From Acidobacteriota bacterium (lineage in GTDB: Bacteria > Acidobacteriota > Terriglobia > Bryobacterales > Bryobacteraceae), in NCBI GenBank assembly GCA_016213775.1, contig JACQZR010000103.1, positions 1 to 52,373 on the forward strand: a stretch of 52,373 bases of DNA, read 5' to 3'. This document shows positions 8,701 to 16,141 of the stretch, in pieces. Numbering within the stretch: the first letter of the stretch is position 1; each line of letters starts with the position of its first letter. The translations under genes and the position numbers were made by a program. The notes under the pieces are model-generated. The model searched no databases and was not told where the DNA came from. It saw only the letters and a list, made by a program, of their open reading frames with translations.

Positions 8701-9344
8701 GCTACACCTTCCAGAAATGGAGGCAGGCCGTGAACCTGCTGAACGCAGCGGATCTGGCGCCAATACGCGAGATCTCGGATGCCGATGCTCCGCACCGCAT
8801 CAACATCTCCAGCGTGTGGGCGCTGCCATTCGGCAAGGGCCGCGCATTCCTTTCCGACACCAACGCGTTGGTGTCGCGGCTTGTGGGCGGATGGGAAGTC
8901 TCCGGCATCTGGAGCGTCCAGAGCGGATTCCCACTGGCGTGGCAGAATGTGATCTACTACGGCGATCCGGCAAACATAGTGCTTCCGCTGGGACAGCGCT
9001 CGCCTGACAAGTGGTTCAATCAGGCGAATTTCGAAACGGCGGCCAACCGGCAACTGCTGGGCAACCAGGTACGGACATGGCCGTTCCGGTTCTCGACAAT
9101 TCGCGGACCGCGGCAGAACAACCTCGATCTGGCGCTGATCAAGCAGACGCGGATCAATGAGGGAAGGAACATTGAGTTCCGTGCCGAGGGACTCAACATG
9201 GCGAATCATCCGTTCTTCCCCAATCCGAACATGACGGTGACTGCGGCGGAGAGCACACGCAATACCGGCTTCGGGCAAATCAGCGCATCGACAATGAGCA
9301 ACTATGCACGACGGTTGCAGTTGACGATTCGCTATATCTTCTAA
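5796..9344 (+). CDS. Oar-like TonB-dependent receptor with carboxypeptidase-regulatory domain
   Basis: A 1182-residue outer-membrane protein of the acidobacterial Oar-like type. Order: signal peptide (to about residue 22, ending SWGQ), carboxypeptidase-regulatory-like beta-sandwich (about 25-105, GTITGRISDQTGAVLPGATV), plug domain (about 110-260, with DLPLSYGNPFLLIGLTAGV and ITIDGAPSTAT), then a beta-barrel to the end, closing with the aromatic C-terminus LQLTIRYIF. ATG 5796 is preceded by GGAGG at correct spacing. Such proteins are thought to import large substrates; the ligand cannot be told, though the neighbouring sulfatase hints at a sulfated glycan. It has a damaged relative at 35068-38365. 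A terminator follows at 9372-9409. Confidence 0.92.
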   Translation: MLRRIFSLCAIFSLLIVSQSWGQDSRGTITGRISDQTGAVLPGATVVVTNTAMGTKTLLKTSADGLYQAALLQPGVYNIEVTATGFKKAVRRGVEVHVADRLDINIVMEIGTSEQQITVTAENPLLNTESASLGTVVDAKRVSDLPLSYGNPFLLIGLTAGVTFNGSVRLDRPFEPTHIVNFSMGGTRGNLNDITIDGAPSTATANANEVTASYVPPTDIVQEFKVQTNTFDAQFGQTQGGVTNISIKAGTNAFHGSANYSFQRPSFWANDFFLNKSGTPRPNFSFDRWGGSFSGPVRIPKIIDGRNKTFFLFGYEGIHDSRPRHDDTTNSIPSPAMVNGDFSSLLANGGASYTIYDPATRAAIAGGRFQQTPFPGNKIPSNRFDKVGSAILGYYPKTELTPGDPLGRSNYQDAGLAEKAKYYNLTTRVDQNLGDRQRFFVRYSTYTRNSTYNNYFDNAFVGQQFYFLSKAAAFDHVYTLSPTMVLNSRYSYNRFIRGSDQPPSAIGFDLASLGFSPTYVAQVPKDQVRFPRINLTSYISNGATNENRPVNNHTVASTLTKSTGAHSIRAGFEFRAYQETDQFKSNQQTGQFTFGTTWTRGPLDNSAGSPSSIGQSVAGLLLGLPDSGSITRAADYVEQSDSWGFFVQDDWKLTPRLTLNLGLRYEFEVALRERFNRSALGFDTTYVQPISAAAQAAYAKIYPTISGGFAQLPPAAFGLRGGMTFAGQHGNDGSLYNTPKNIFMPRLGIAYRLNNKTVLRSGFGAFAGFLGERRGDVLQNGFTQNTNMVLTNNNGLTFLTNLANPFPNGVAEPVGSAAGPQTFLGQGFSFFNQNPKVPITMRWEASLQREFRSFLFEANYIGNKTNHIELTRNINTLPYEYLSTSKIRDDVYNNLLTATFPNPMVGLVPGNSQGIYTGTTTSRQTLLSPYPAFGANAINTTENTGYAWYHSFQFTASKRFHKGYTIQGSYTFQKWRQAVNLLNAADLAPIREISDADAPHRINISSVWALPFGKGRAFLSDTNALVSRLVGGWEVSGIWSVQSGFPLAWQNVIYYGDPANIVLPLGQRSPDKWFNQANFETAANRQLLGNQVRTWPFRFSTIRGPRQNNLDLALIKQTRINEGRNIEFRAEGLNMANHPFFPNPNMTVTAAESTRNTGFGQISASTMSNYARRLQLTIRYIF

Positions 9345-9371
9345 ACTGAAGATCCCTGCAATTGGACTCCG

Positions 9372-9409
9372 GGCGGGGTGCGGAAACGTACTCCGCCTTT
9401 CTTGTTTTT
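9372..9409 (+). terminator. Rho-independent terminator after the receptor gene
   Basis: An 8-bp stem (GGCGGGGT at 9372-9379 with ACTCCGCC at 9390-9397, one G-U pair) has a 10-nt loop and is followed by a T-rich tract to 9409. It lies 27 bases past the stop of the receptor gene. Confidence 0.75.
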
Positions 9410-9505
9410 ATGCGGGCCTATTCAGCTTCGGCAATTCGCGGCCAGGGTGTACACACAGGCACCACCATGGAGTATTGGAAGAAGAAGGAAGCCTGACCGC
9501 CGGCG

Positions 9506-10141
9506 CTACTTCGCGGGAGATCGCTTCGTGGCGATGGCTTTCCGCTGCGATTTGCCGGGCTCTTCCAGCATCGCCGCAAGTGTCCCGTCCTTGTTCGGCT
9601 CCAGTTCCAGCACCATCGCCCGGACGCCGTCAAAGTAGTGGAGGGAAAACTGCAGCCCGTCGAACCGCCCCCCCAGCGGTCCGATCTCATCCGCGCCGCG
9701 CCGCAACGTAGCATATGTGTCCTCGCCCTGTCGCCGCAGCGTGACCGTAGCGGCCCCGTCGTCGAAGGTCCAAAGCCCGCTCACATCCGGTCCAGCCTCC
9801 CCTTCATAGGAACAGGAACAGTACGGCGCGGCTTCCAGAGAATACGCTTTCCCGTTCAGCGCGTACGTGCCTTTGAACACGGTTTCGTTGAAGCGCGCTT
9901 CCAGTTTCCCGCTCGCGAATTCGATCCGCAGCGCGCCGTCCGCGAAGCTCCCTTTTATTGACGCCGTGCGCCGGTCGCCGTTGACCCAGGACGCGCTTAC
10001 CGCGGACCCTTCCGCCGTCATCTGGAGTTGCAGCGGCACCTTCACCATCTCCACCGTAATCGAACCGTCCCACCTGCCGTTGAGCTTTTGCGCGGAGGCA
10101 ATGGTGCAGTAAGCGGCGGCAATGAGCAACGCGGTCTTCAT
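9506..10141 (-). CDS. Secreted beta-rich protein, function unknown
   Basis: A 211-residue protein with a clear signal peptide (MKTALLIAAAYCTIASAQ). The mature part is rich in alternating hydrophobic/polar strands (GRWDGSITVEMVKVPLQLQM, GALRIEFASGKLEARF, GLQFSLHYFDGVRAMVLEL), suggesting a lipocalin- or jelly-roll-like beta-barrel. A short CSC motif (PYCSCSY, about residues 106-112) and a lysine-rich tail are the only distinctive features. It stands alone, followed downstream by nothing cotranscribed. No family recognised. Confidence 0.6.
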   Translation of the reverse strand: MKTALLIAAAYCTIASAQKLNGRWDGSITVEMVKVPLQLQMTAEGSAVSASWVNGDRRTASIKGSFADGALRIEFASGKLEARFNETVFKGTYALNGKAYSLEAAPYCSCSYEGEAGPDVSGLWTFDDGAATVTLRRQGEDTYATLRRGADEIGPLGGRFDGLQFSLHYFDGVRAMVLELEPNKDGTLAAMLEEPGKSQRKAIATKRSPAK

Positions 10142-10192
10142 GGCGAATAGTGTATCGCGTGGGGACCCGTTCTTCCCGTCCTCGGCTCCCGC

Positions 10193-10231
10193 AAAAACAC
10201 ATCAGGCCGCGCCGGTCATCCCGAAGCGGCC
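10193..10231 (-). terminator. Possible terminator of the metallophosphoesterase gene
   Basis: On the minus strand GGCCGC (10231-10226) can pair with GCGGCC (10210-10205) across a 15-nt loop, followed after a few bases by a run of five T (10197-10193). It is 31 bases beyond the stop of the gene at 10262. The loop is long and the T run short, so this is tentative. Confidence 0.4.
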
Positions 10232-10261
10232 TTGGTGCTACTTGCAGTGAAGCGAATCTGG

Positions 10262-11338
10262 TTAGTTGCCCGGAACCACCATCGGCGTGAACGAGAACAG
10301 ATCGGCATCCTTGGAATCGACGCTGATCCTGGTCCAATGGACATCGGCCTGCGCGAATACCTCATGCCGGGTGAAGGATACGATGCGGGCTCCGCCGGGC
10401 GTCAACACGGTCGGGGAAGGATACGTTGCGGTCAGCGGCTTGTCCACGCGGAAGTAGTGGGTGTCTCCGCCGATATAAAGGATCCGCTTACCGGACGTTT
10501 GGGCATAGCCGCGAACGGTGGTGATGAACTCCTTGTAACCGGAATCCGTGTAGCCCTGTCCCCCTTCCAGAAAGCGCTCGAACGGGTTCGCCTGGGCGAT
10601 AATGACGACACCCTTGATCTTCGAACTGGCGGCGGCCACCGTGAAGGCGGCGTTGAGCCAGACGATGTTCGCATCGCGGCGTGCCGTGTACTCGGCTTCG
10701 TTGTCAGTGATGGCGGCCGGTGTACCGTAGATGGCCGCGTTGCTGGCGGTAACGTTGCGCTGGTGGTTGTTGTTGCTTCCGGGCTGGTTGATAGTGACGA
10801 ACACTATCGGGCCGTAAACCCAGCGGGCGTTCTCCGGATACCCGGCCTGGCGGGTGAGGTTCAGCGTGTCCTTGCCCAGGCTCTTGTTGGTGGAGAAGAA
10901 CGTCGACCGGATAAGCGCCAGACGGCCGATGGGGTCGATGCCGCCGTTGTTGTTCCGGTGGCAGTCAGTCCATTCGTTATCCCCGGGCGTGTAGATAAGC
11001 GGCTTCTTGAAAGTGTTGAAGTAGACTTTGTTCTGTGTGTATACGTTGTCTTCGCAGAGAGTATTCCCCGCCTTGATATCGCCTGCATGAACGGTGAACG
11101 AGACTTCCGCTTTGTTGATGTCCGCGATCAGACGTTCGTACGCCGGCGCCGGGTAGGATTGGTGCAGGCCGGCTCCGTCACTGAATGTCGGATCGTAAGG
11201 TTGGTCCCCGATTGCCGCGAACGAAAACCTCTTGTCGCTGCCTTTGTCATCATCATCGTCGTCGAATGCATAGAGCCCAATTGGAACCGCTGCCACGACT
11301 AGCGTGATCATCCCATATGTCCAGGTTCTTCGCGCCAT
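10262..11338 (-). CDS. Exported metallophosphoesterase
   Basis: A 358-residue protein of the calcineurin-like phosphoesterase superfamily. An uncleaved or cleaved hydrophobic N-terminal segment (ITLVVAAVPIGLYAF) is followed by a run of six aspartates, then the catalytic domain. Metal-binding motifs are in order: G44-D45 (AAIGDQPY), GD at 86-87 (HAGDIK), G-D-N-E at 119-122 (TPGDNEW) and a C-terminal GGDTHYF that stands in for the usual GHxH. Probably hydrolyses a phosphate ester outside the inner membrane; substrate unknown. It is transcribed alone, with 361 bases of non-coding sequence upstream. Confidence 0.75.
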   Translation of the reverse strand: MARRTWTYGMITLVVAAVPIGLYAFDDDDDDKGSDKRFSFAAIGDQPYDPTFSDGAGLHQSYPAPAYERLIADINKAEVSFTVHAGDIKAGNTLCEDNVYTQNKVYFNTFKKPLIYTPGDNEWTDCHRNNNGGIDPIGRLALIRSTFFSTNKSLGKDTLNLTRQAGYPENARWVYGPIVFVTINQPGSNNNHQRNVTASNAAIYGTPAAITDNEAEYTARRDANIVWLNAAFTVAAASSKIKGVVIIAQANPFERFLEGGQGYTDSGYKEFITTVRGYAQTSGKRILYIGGDTHYFRVDKPLTATYPSPTVLTPGGARIVSFTRHEVFAQADVHWTRISVDSKDADLFSFTPMVVPGN

Positions 11339-11699
11339 AGTTTGTTTTCATCTCCAGTTTCCGAGTTTTCGAGAGAACAAGGCCGCAGTAGCCTTGCGTT
11401 GTTAACTGAGCATAGAAGCCGATCGGGAGAAGGGCAATAGAACCTCAGTCCTGCGTTGCAGCGTGAGCCATTTGTTTGCAACCGCTTGCAAGAAGTCCTG
11501 GGCTCGGATTAGGGGAAGATTGCATTTGAATTACGGTTTCTCCCTAGCGCCGATTTCATGCCTCCCTCGGGTCCCCAAGGAGTTTCGCCTCAATTGCCCA
11601 CCTCGCCTTATCATAGCCCTTCATCGGAATCGGCGCGAGCGCAATTCTCCCGCTGCTCTGCCAGGTGATGTGTATACCCGCCGCGCGTGACTTGTCCGC
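11339..11699. other. Intergenic region without a recognisable gene
   Basis: About 360 bases between the PilZ gene end and the metallophosphoesterase start. Short open frames here have neither a ribosome site nor any recognisable motif. It should hold the promoter of the metallophosphoesterase gene, whose start is preceded by GGAG at rather long spacing; I cannot point to convincing -35/-10 boxes. Confidence 0.4.
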
Positions 11700-12128
11700 T
11701 TATTCGACCTTCTTCTTGGGCACCACCCGCGAAGGGTCGATCATATGCCTGGGACGGAACATCGATTCCTCCCACTTGCAGCCTTCCTTCAGCATCACCC
11801 CCACGAAGTAGCCCTCTTCGCGATATACGCAGTAGCGGACTTCCCCTTCCACCTTCCATTCCGGGTGTTTGATGCGAATCCCGCAGCCGGTGCTGATCGG
11901 TGTTTCCAGTTGGACGCAGGCTCCGGAGTGCGAAATATCCTCGAGCACACCAATCCCTTTTCGCCGCCACCGGGCGTTATCGTGCCACCAGATCTGCACA
12001 AGATCGGAGCACCAAAGTCGAGGTTCGCTACGACGATCCACGAATAATGCCTGCTTCCGGTCACCGTCTGCCCGGTTCAAGGCTGCGGCAAGCTTTGCTA
12101 GATTGGCTGCCATTTGCTCCTTACTCAT
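11700..12128 (-). CDS. PilZ domain protein
   Basis: A 142-residue cytoplasmic protein. The PilZ signature is present in its two parts: RRSEPR (about residues 32-37, the RxxxR arm) and D64-I-S-H-S-G69 (the D/NxSxxG motif), which together bind cyclic di-GMP in the family; a beta-barrel continues to about residue 120. A basic tail (VVPKKKVE) ends the protein. The start ATG 12128 has GGAGG eight bases upstream; a TTG three bases earlier is less likely. Probably a c-di-GMP effector of surface or motility functions. The next minus-strand gene upstream ends or begins elsewhere, so it seems monocistronic. Confidence 0.85.
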   Translation of the reverse strand: MSKEQMAANLAKLAAALNRADGDRKQALFVDRRSEPRLWCSDLVQIWWHDNARWRRKGIGVLEDISHSGACVQLETPISTGCGIRIKHPEWKVEGEVRYCVYREEGYFVGVMLKEGCKWEESMFRPRHMIDPSRVVPKKKVE

Positions 12129-12200
12129 CAATTCGGCCTCCGCGCCTCGGAACTTGAGCGGGAGAATTCCCTTAGCTCCCTCCCTTAAGAAGTACTGTCT

Positions 12201-13613
12201 TTACCATATCCCGAGAATCTTCCACCACGCAAACCCCACCGTCGACCACACCGCCAGGTTCAACAGCGACACCAGCACGCCCACCTTGTACCACTCCTGC
12301 ATCGAGACAAAGCCTTTGCCGTAGTACATGGGGGATGGCGTTGTCCCATAAGTTGTCAAACCCGCTGAAAAATTCACGAAGATGGCGAAGGAATACGCCA
12401 CCAGCCCAATCGGTGCGCCCTTCACCGCCAGCACCGCAAGGAACGGCGGGTACATGGCCAGTACGTGCGCGGTAATACTGGCAAACATGTAATGCGCATA
12501 GAAGTAAATGAGTAGGGCGACGACGAAAATCAGTACCCAGCCCGAATCGTGAAAAATATCCCCCACCCATTTTGCGAAACTTTGCGTAACTCCGCTTTCA
12601 TTGAGACTCTTGCCCAACTTCACCATGCCCCCGTACCAGATGAACAGATCCCAGAGTGCTTTCTCGCTTTTCACGTCCTCCCACTTCAGGACGCCGGTGA
12701 GCAGCAGTACCGTACACCCGATCAGCGCAGTAACAGTAATCTCTACCTTGTGCAGCCAGCCGTTGGTCATCCACCCGAAGCACACCCCTATGAACACCAC
12801 CGCGAGAATGCACTCCGCCTGGCTCAGAGAGCCCATCTTTGACAGTTCGCTGCGGGCCATCTCGGCTGCTTCCGGAGTACGTGTGAGGCCGGGCCGCAGA
12901 ATCTTGCTGACGAGAAGGGGCGCCAGCAGAATCGCTGCCAGGCCCGGAACGCTGCCCGCGACAAACCAACTCGCCCATGTGATGGGGACACCCGCCTGCG
13001 TGGCAAAGCCCGCCGCAATCGGATTGCTCGCCTGCCCGGTGAGGAACATCGCCGTGCTAATGCAGATGCTCTGATAGACGCTTGCAATGAGAAACGTGCC
13101 GAGCATGGCGGCGGTAGGCCCCGGGCGTGATCCGTACAACTCGCAGATCTGTTCCAGGATCGGAAGCACCACTCCGCCCGACCGGGCCCCGTTCGATGGA
13201 ATCACCGTTGCCAGCGCCACGTCGGAAAAAGCAAGCGAGTAGCTGATGCCGAGCGGGCTCTTGCCAAACATCCGCACGAACACCAGTGCGATTCGCCGCG
13301 CCAGTCCGGTGTTGATCAGCGCCCGCGAAATCATGAACGCGCACGTCACCAGCCACACCGCCGGATCGGCATAGCCGCTGAGGGCATTCACCGGTGTGAG
13401 GCCAGCCAGTAGCGTGCTCATCGTCACGCCAATCAGCACCACCACCGCGCCGGGCAGTGGCTCCAGTATCAGCCCGGTCACCGTGGCCAGAAACACGCCC
13501 AGCAGCCGCCAGCTTTCGGGTTTGATGTTCTCCGGCTTCGCCAGCCCGTAGACGACGGCGCAATACACCGCCACCACTACCGCCAGGCGCCACGCGCGTT
13601 GTTTTGGGGTCAT
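12201..13613 (-). CDS. DASS (SLC13) family sodium/anion symporter
   Basis: A 470-residue inner-membrane transporter with about 12 hydrophobic segments, of the divalent anion:Na+ symporter family (CitT/SODiT1 branch). The two family signature regions are recognisable: IPSNGARSGGVVLPI near residue 140 and NFSAGLTTYGTTPSPMYYG near residue 420, equivalent to the paired SNT-like substrate/sodium sites. Family substrates are dicarboxylates, citrate, tartrate or sulfate. It is the last gene of a three-gene operon behind a glycosidase-like protein (about 20-base gap) and a sulfite-oxidase-like enzyme, so an organic acid or sulfate released by them is a plausible substrate (inference). ATG 13613 is preferred to GTG 13616. 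Confidence 0.85.
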   Translation of the reverse strand: MTPKQRAWRLAVVVAVYCAVVYGLAKPENIKPESWRLLGVFLATVTGLILEPLPGAVVVLIGVTMSTLLAGLTPVNALSGYADPAVWLVTCAFMISRALINTGLARRIALVFVRMFGKSPLGISYSLAFSDVALATVIPSNGARSGGVVLPILEQICELYGSRPGPTAAMLGTFLIASVYQSICISTAMFLTGQASNPIAAGFATQAGVPITWASWFVAGSVPGLAAILLAPLLVSKILRPGLTRTPEAAEMARSELSKMGSLSQAECILAVVFIGVCFGWMTNGWLHKVEITVTALIGCTVLLLTGVLKWEDVKSEKALWDLFIWYGGMVKLGKSLNESGVTQSFAKWVGDIFHDSGWVLIFVVALLIYFYAHYMFASITAHVLAMYPPFLAVLAVKGAPIGLVAYSFAIFVNFSAGLTTYGTTPSPMYYGKGFVSMQEWYKVGVLVSLLNLAVWSTVGFAWWKILGIW

Positions 13614-13632
13614 CACAAGCCTGGAGTCTCGT

Positions 13633-14709
13633 TTAGACGCCAGTCACTTCCTTCAACAGCGCAAAGAACTGCTTTTTGCGTTCGGAATTGAGTCCCCATT
13701 TCACTGGCGGGCACTGGTAGCCGTCGTCATAATCGTTCTTGCCGGGGTCAAAGTAGCCCCAGCCGGCATATGCTTCCAGGGCCTTGCGCATGTTGTTCAA
13801 CGGTTTGTCGAAGTCGAAATGGTCGTCTTCATTAAAGAGGATGGGCATCGGCCGGTATTCGGGCATCTTGCGCACCAGCTCCACCATCTCCTTGATGCGA
13901 TTCGGATCCTTCACTCCATTTCCGTGGAGCAGGATGTAGTCCGAGTTCTTTACGACATCGGCATGCGGCAGCGTGTTGCCGTTGAAACTCGCGCCCACCA
14001 GGAAGCGCTGCGAACCGCGTTGCATGCCCTTCGCCTGCAGGATCAGCTCGCTGATCCGGTCCTGCTTGATGATGGGGTGGTCATAGGAGCGGTTGTTGCA
14101 CTCGTTGGCGATCTCGAGCAGCACGTTCCGGTAGCCGCGGTCAAAGAGCCAGTTCACCGTGTTCGTTAACGCCGCCTTCACGGCCTTTTCGTCAGTCAGC
14201 CGCTGGTCCTGGCCAAAGTAGAACAGTCCGACGATGGGCGCCATGCCGAGCTCGTCGGCGCGGTTGAGAATCCTCTGCAGACGGCTCATGTAGGCGGGCT
14301 TCAACGAACCATCCGCGCGGTAGGCGCTGTTGTGCCATGGTTGTATCTTCGAATAGCCCTCCGGACTGCCGCCCTGCAGGCAGATCGTGAAGCTGAGCAG
14401 ACCATGCTTGCGCCACTCCGGCATCGCGGCCAGAAATTCGCGCGTGTTGCGCTCGGCGTCCCACTTGCCGGTGTCGGGATACTTCCAGCGGCTCACCGTC
14501 TCCGCATTCTCATCGTCGAAGATGCCCTGGACCATTCGCGAATTCATCAGCAGGCCTTCAACCTTCATCCCCTGCCAGGTACGCCCCGCGTAGGTGACTT
14601 TCCCGTTGATGAGGAAGCGCTCCTTTTGAATGGCGACCTGTGTTTTCGAAGCCGCCCGCAACAGTGGCGATGACAAGGCCGTGGCCAGCACGGCGCGCCG
14701 CGAGATCAT
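13633..14709 (-). CDS. Exported GH5/cellulase-like glycoside hydrolase
   Basis: A 358-residue protein with an N-terminal leader (MISRRAVLATALSSPLLRAA) and a TIM-barrel of the cellulase-like glycosidase superfamily. Candidate acid/base is E203 in LLEIANECN (the N-E motif after beta-strand 4) and candidate nucleophile is E294 in PILFNEDDHF (after strand 7); their spacing suits a retaining clan-A hydrolase. Aromatic and Asn residues expected in the cleft (WHNSAY, HGNGVK) are also present. Exact CAZy family and substrate are not determinable by eye. It overlaps the upstream sulfite-oxidase-like gene by four bases (ATGA), implying coupled translation. Confidence 0.65.
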   Translation of the reverse strand: MISRRAVLATALSSPLLRAASKTQVAIQKERFLINGKVTYAGRTWQGMKVEGLLMNSRMVQGIFDDENAETVSRWKYPDTGKWDAERNTREFLAAMPEWRKHGLLSFTICLQGGSPEGYSKIQPWHNSAYRADGSLKPAYMSRLQRILNRADELGMAPIVGLFYFGQDQRLTDEKAVKAALTNTVNWLFDRGYRNVLLEIANECNNRSYDHPIIKQDRISELILQAKGMQRGSQRFLVGASFNGNTLPHADVVKNSDYILLHGNGVKDPNRIKEMVELVRKMPEYRPMPILFNEDDHFDFDKPLNNMRKALEAYAGWGYFDPGKNDYDDGYQCPPVKWGLNSERKKQFFALLKEVTGV

Positions 14710-15824
14710 ATTTTGATTTTCCTTACCGCCTGCTGGTTGGCTTCCCAGTAGGTCTTCTTGAGCGTGATGAATGGATCGTCGGGCGAGGGCTGCAGGTTAC
14801 CCTTGGCATCCACGGCGCGCGAGGCAACGGTGTGTTCCCCGGGCGATGCGCCTTTCCAATCGTATGTCCAGAACCGCCAGGTGTGCGGTGTCGAGCGGTC
14901 CTTCGCAATCTGGGCGGGCATCCACTGCCCGTTGTCGATGCGCACCTCCACCTTCTGCACCGCGTTCTCTCCGGACCATGCCGCACCCTGCACTCGCAGC
15001 GTGCCATCGGCGAGTTTCGTCACCCGCGCGGGCACGGACTTGAGGTTCATCTTCCCTACGGACGACTCGCGCCAGATGGTCTGATCGCCATGCTTCTCGC
15101 CGCGAATGGTGACATAGTCACGGCCCATGAAGCGGCCCAATTGCGCGCGATCATGCAGTTCAATGCGCGTCAGCCACTTTACCCACGCCACGCCGTACCA
15201 GTCGGGAACCACCATGCGCAGCGGCGCGCCGTGCTGCTTGGTGAGTGGCTCGCCATTCATTTCCCAGCACAGCAGGACGTCCTCTTTCATCGCATCCTTG
15301 AGCGCCAGCGACCGTGCGAAGTTCTGCGGATAATCGGCTCCGCGGATCTTCTCCACCCCGCTGTCCGCCGCCCAGAACACCACTTCCATGCCTTCTGGCT
15401 TCACGCCGGCTTCCTTGAGAATCGGACCGAGTGGCGTGCCTTTCCATTTGCCGTTGTAGATCAACCCGCCCGTGGGCGAGTTGCCCGAGCACTCCATGGT
15501 GACGGTCAGTTCCTTGGCTTTGCGCTTCTTAATGTCATCCAGCTTGAGCGTGAGCGGGCGGTTCACCAGGCCTTTTACTTCCAGTGACCATTTGGCCAGA
15601 TCGACATCAGGAAACCCGTAATGGCCCACGCGGAAGCGTTGGTCCGGCGGCGTGATCCAATCCGACAGCAGCTCCCACTTCAGCGTGGGACGCTCGGGAT
15701 TGTACGGCCGGATGTCGAGGAACGGTACATCCTGTCCGCCCTCGGCGGCATTGGAAAAACGGGCAAAGGCGGCGCCAATGGCAGTCGCAGCCATCATTTC
15801 ACGGCGGGGCATCTGAGAACGCAT
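14706..15824 (-). CDS. Sulfite-oxidase-like molybdenum enzyme
   Basis: A 372-residue protein of the sulfite oxidase family. Order: Tat-like leader (MPRREMMAATAIGAAFA), molybdopterin domain from about residue 40 to 245 with the Mo-ligating cysteine at C112 (TMECSGNS) and HGAPLRMVVPDWYG, then an immunoglobulin-like dimerisation domain to the end (VRIDNGQWMPA, TWRFWTYDW). It resembles soluble periplasmic SorA-type or SoxC-like enzymes that oxidise sulfite or related species; a separate cytochrome would accept electrons. First gene of an operon with a glycosidase and an anion transporter, which fits handling of sulfite from sulfated or sulfonated compounds (inference). Confidence 0.85.
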   Translation of the reverse strand: MRSQMPRREMMAATAIGAAFARFSNAAEGGQDVPFLDIRPYNPERPTLKWELLSDWITPPDQRFRVGHYGFPDVDLAKWSLEVKGLVNRPLTLKLDDIKKRKAKELTVTMECSGNSPTGGLIYNGKWKGTPLGPILKEAGVKPEGMEVVFWAADSGVEKIRGADYPQNFARSLALKDAMKEDVLLCWEMNGEPLTKQHGAPLRMVVPDWYGVAWVKWLTRIELHDRAQLGRFMGRDYVTIRGEKHGDQTIWRESSVGKMNLKSVPARVTKLADGTLRVQGAAWSGENAVQKVEVRIDNGQWMPAQIAKDRSTPHTWRFWTYDWKGASPGEHTVASRAVDAKGNLQPSPDDPFITLKKTYWEANQQAVRKIKI

Positions 15825-16141
15825 ATGGGTTTTATGATATGCGACAACGAGCGCGCCGTGTTGGCGTTTGGGGACGCGGAGGCGGATCGCCGTTATTTCA
15901 CGGCTCGCCTCCTCCTCGGCTCGAACGGCGCCACAATCAACTTCTCTTTCACGGGCGCGCCTCCGGCTGCGATATGCATTCGCCGGGAACTTGCCCGCTG
16001 CCCATTCGGCGGATAGTGATCGGCGCGGACCCAGTAGTCACAACATTCCCAGATTGTGAAGCGCCGCTTCTCAAGCAGTCTTCGGCAAGCGCTCTCAAGT
16101 ATGTGCGAGGAATCCGGCGAGGATCATTCTGTCGAACCGGA
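15825..16141. other. Intergenic region without a recognisable gene
   Basis: About 317 bases between the end of the ADOP permease gene and the start of the sulfite-oxidase-like gene, both on the minus strand. It should contain the promoter of the three-gene operon that runs to 12201. No convincing gene, terminator or repeat was seen. Confidence 0.4.

Noticed and set aside
10232-11302. Long plus-strand open frame (356 residues) opposite the metallophosphoesterase gene
   Set aside because: It has no signal, motif or ribosome site and its composition (Val/Arg/Gly-rich) is that of a shadow of a GC-rich gene on the other strand.
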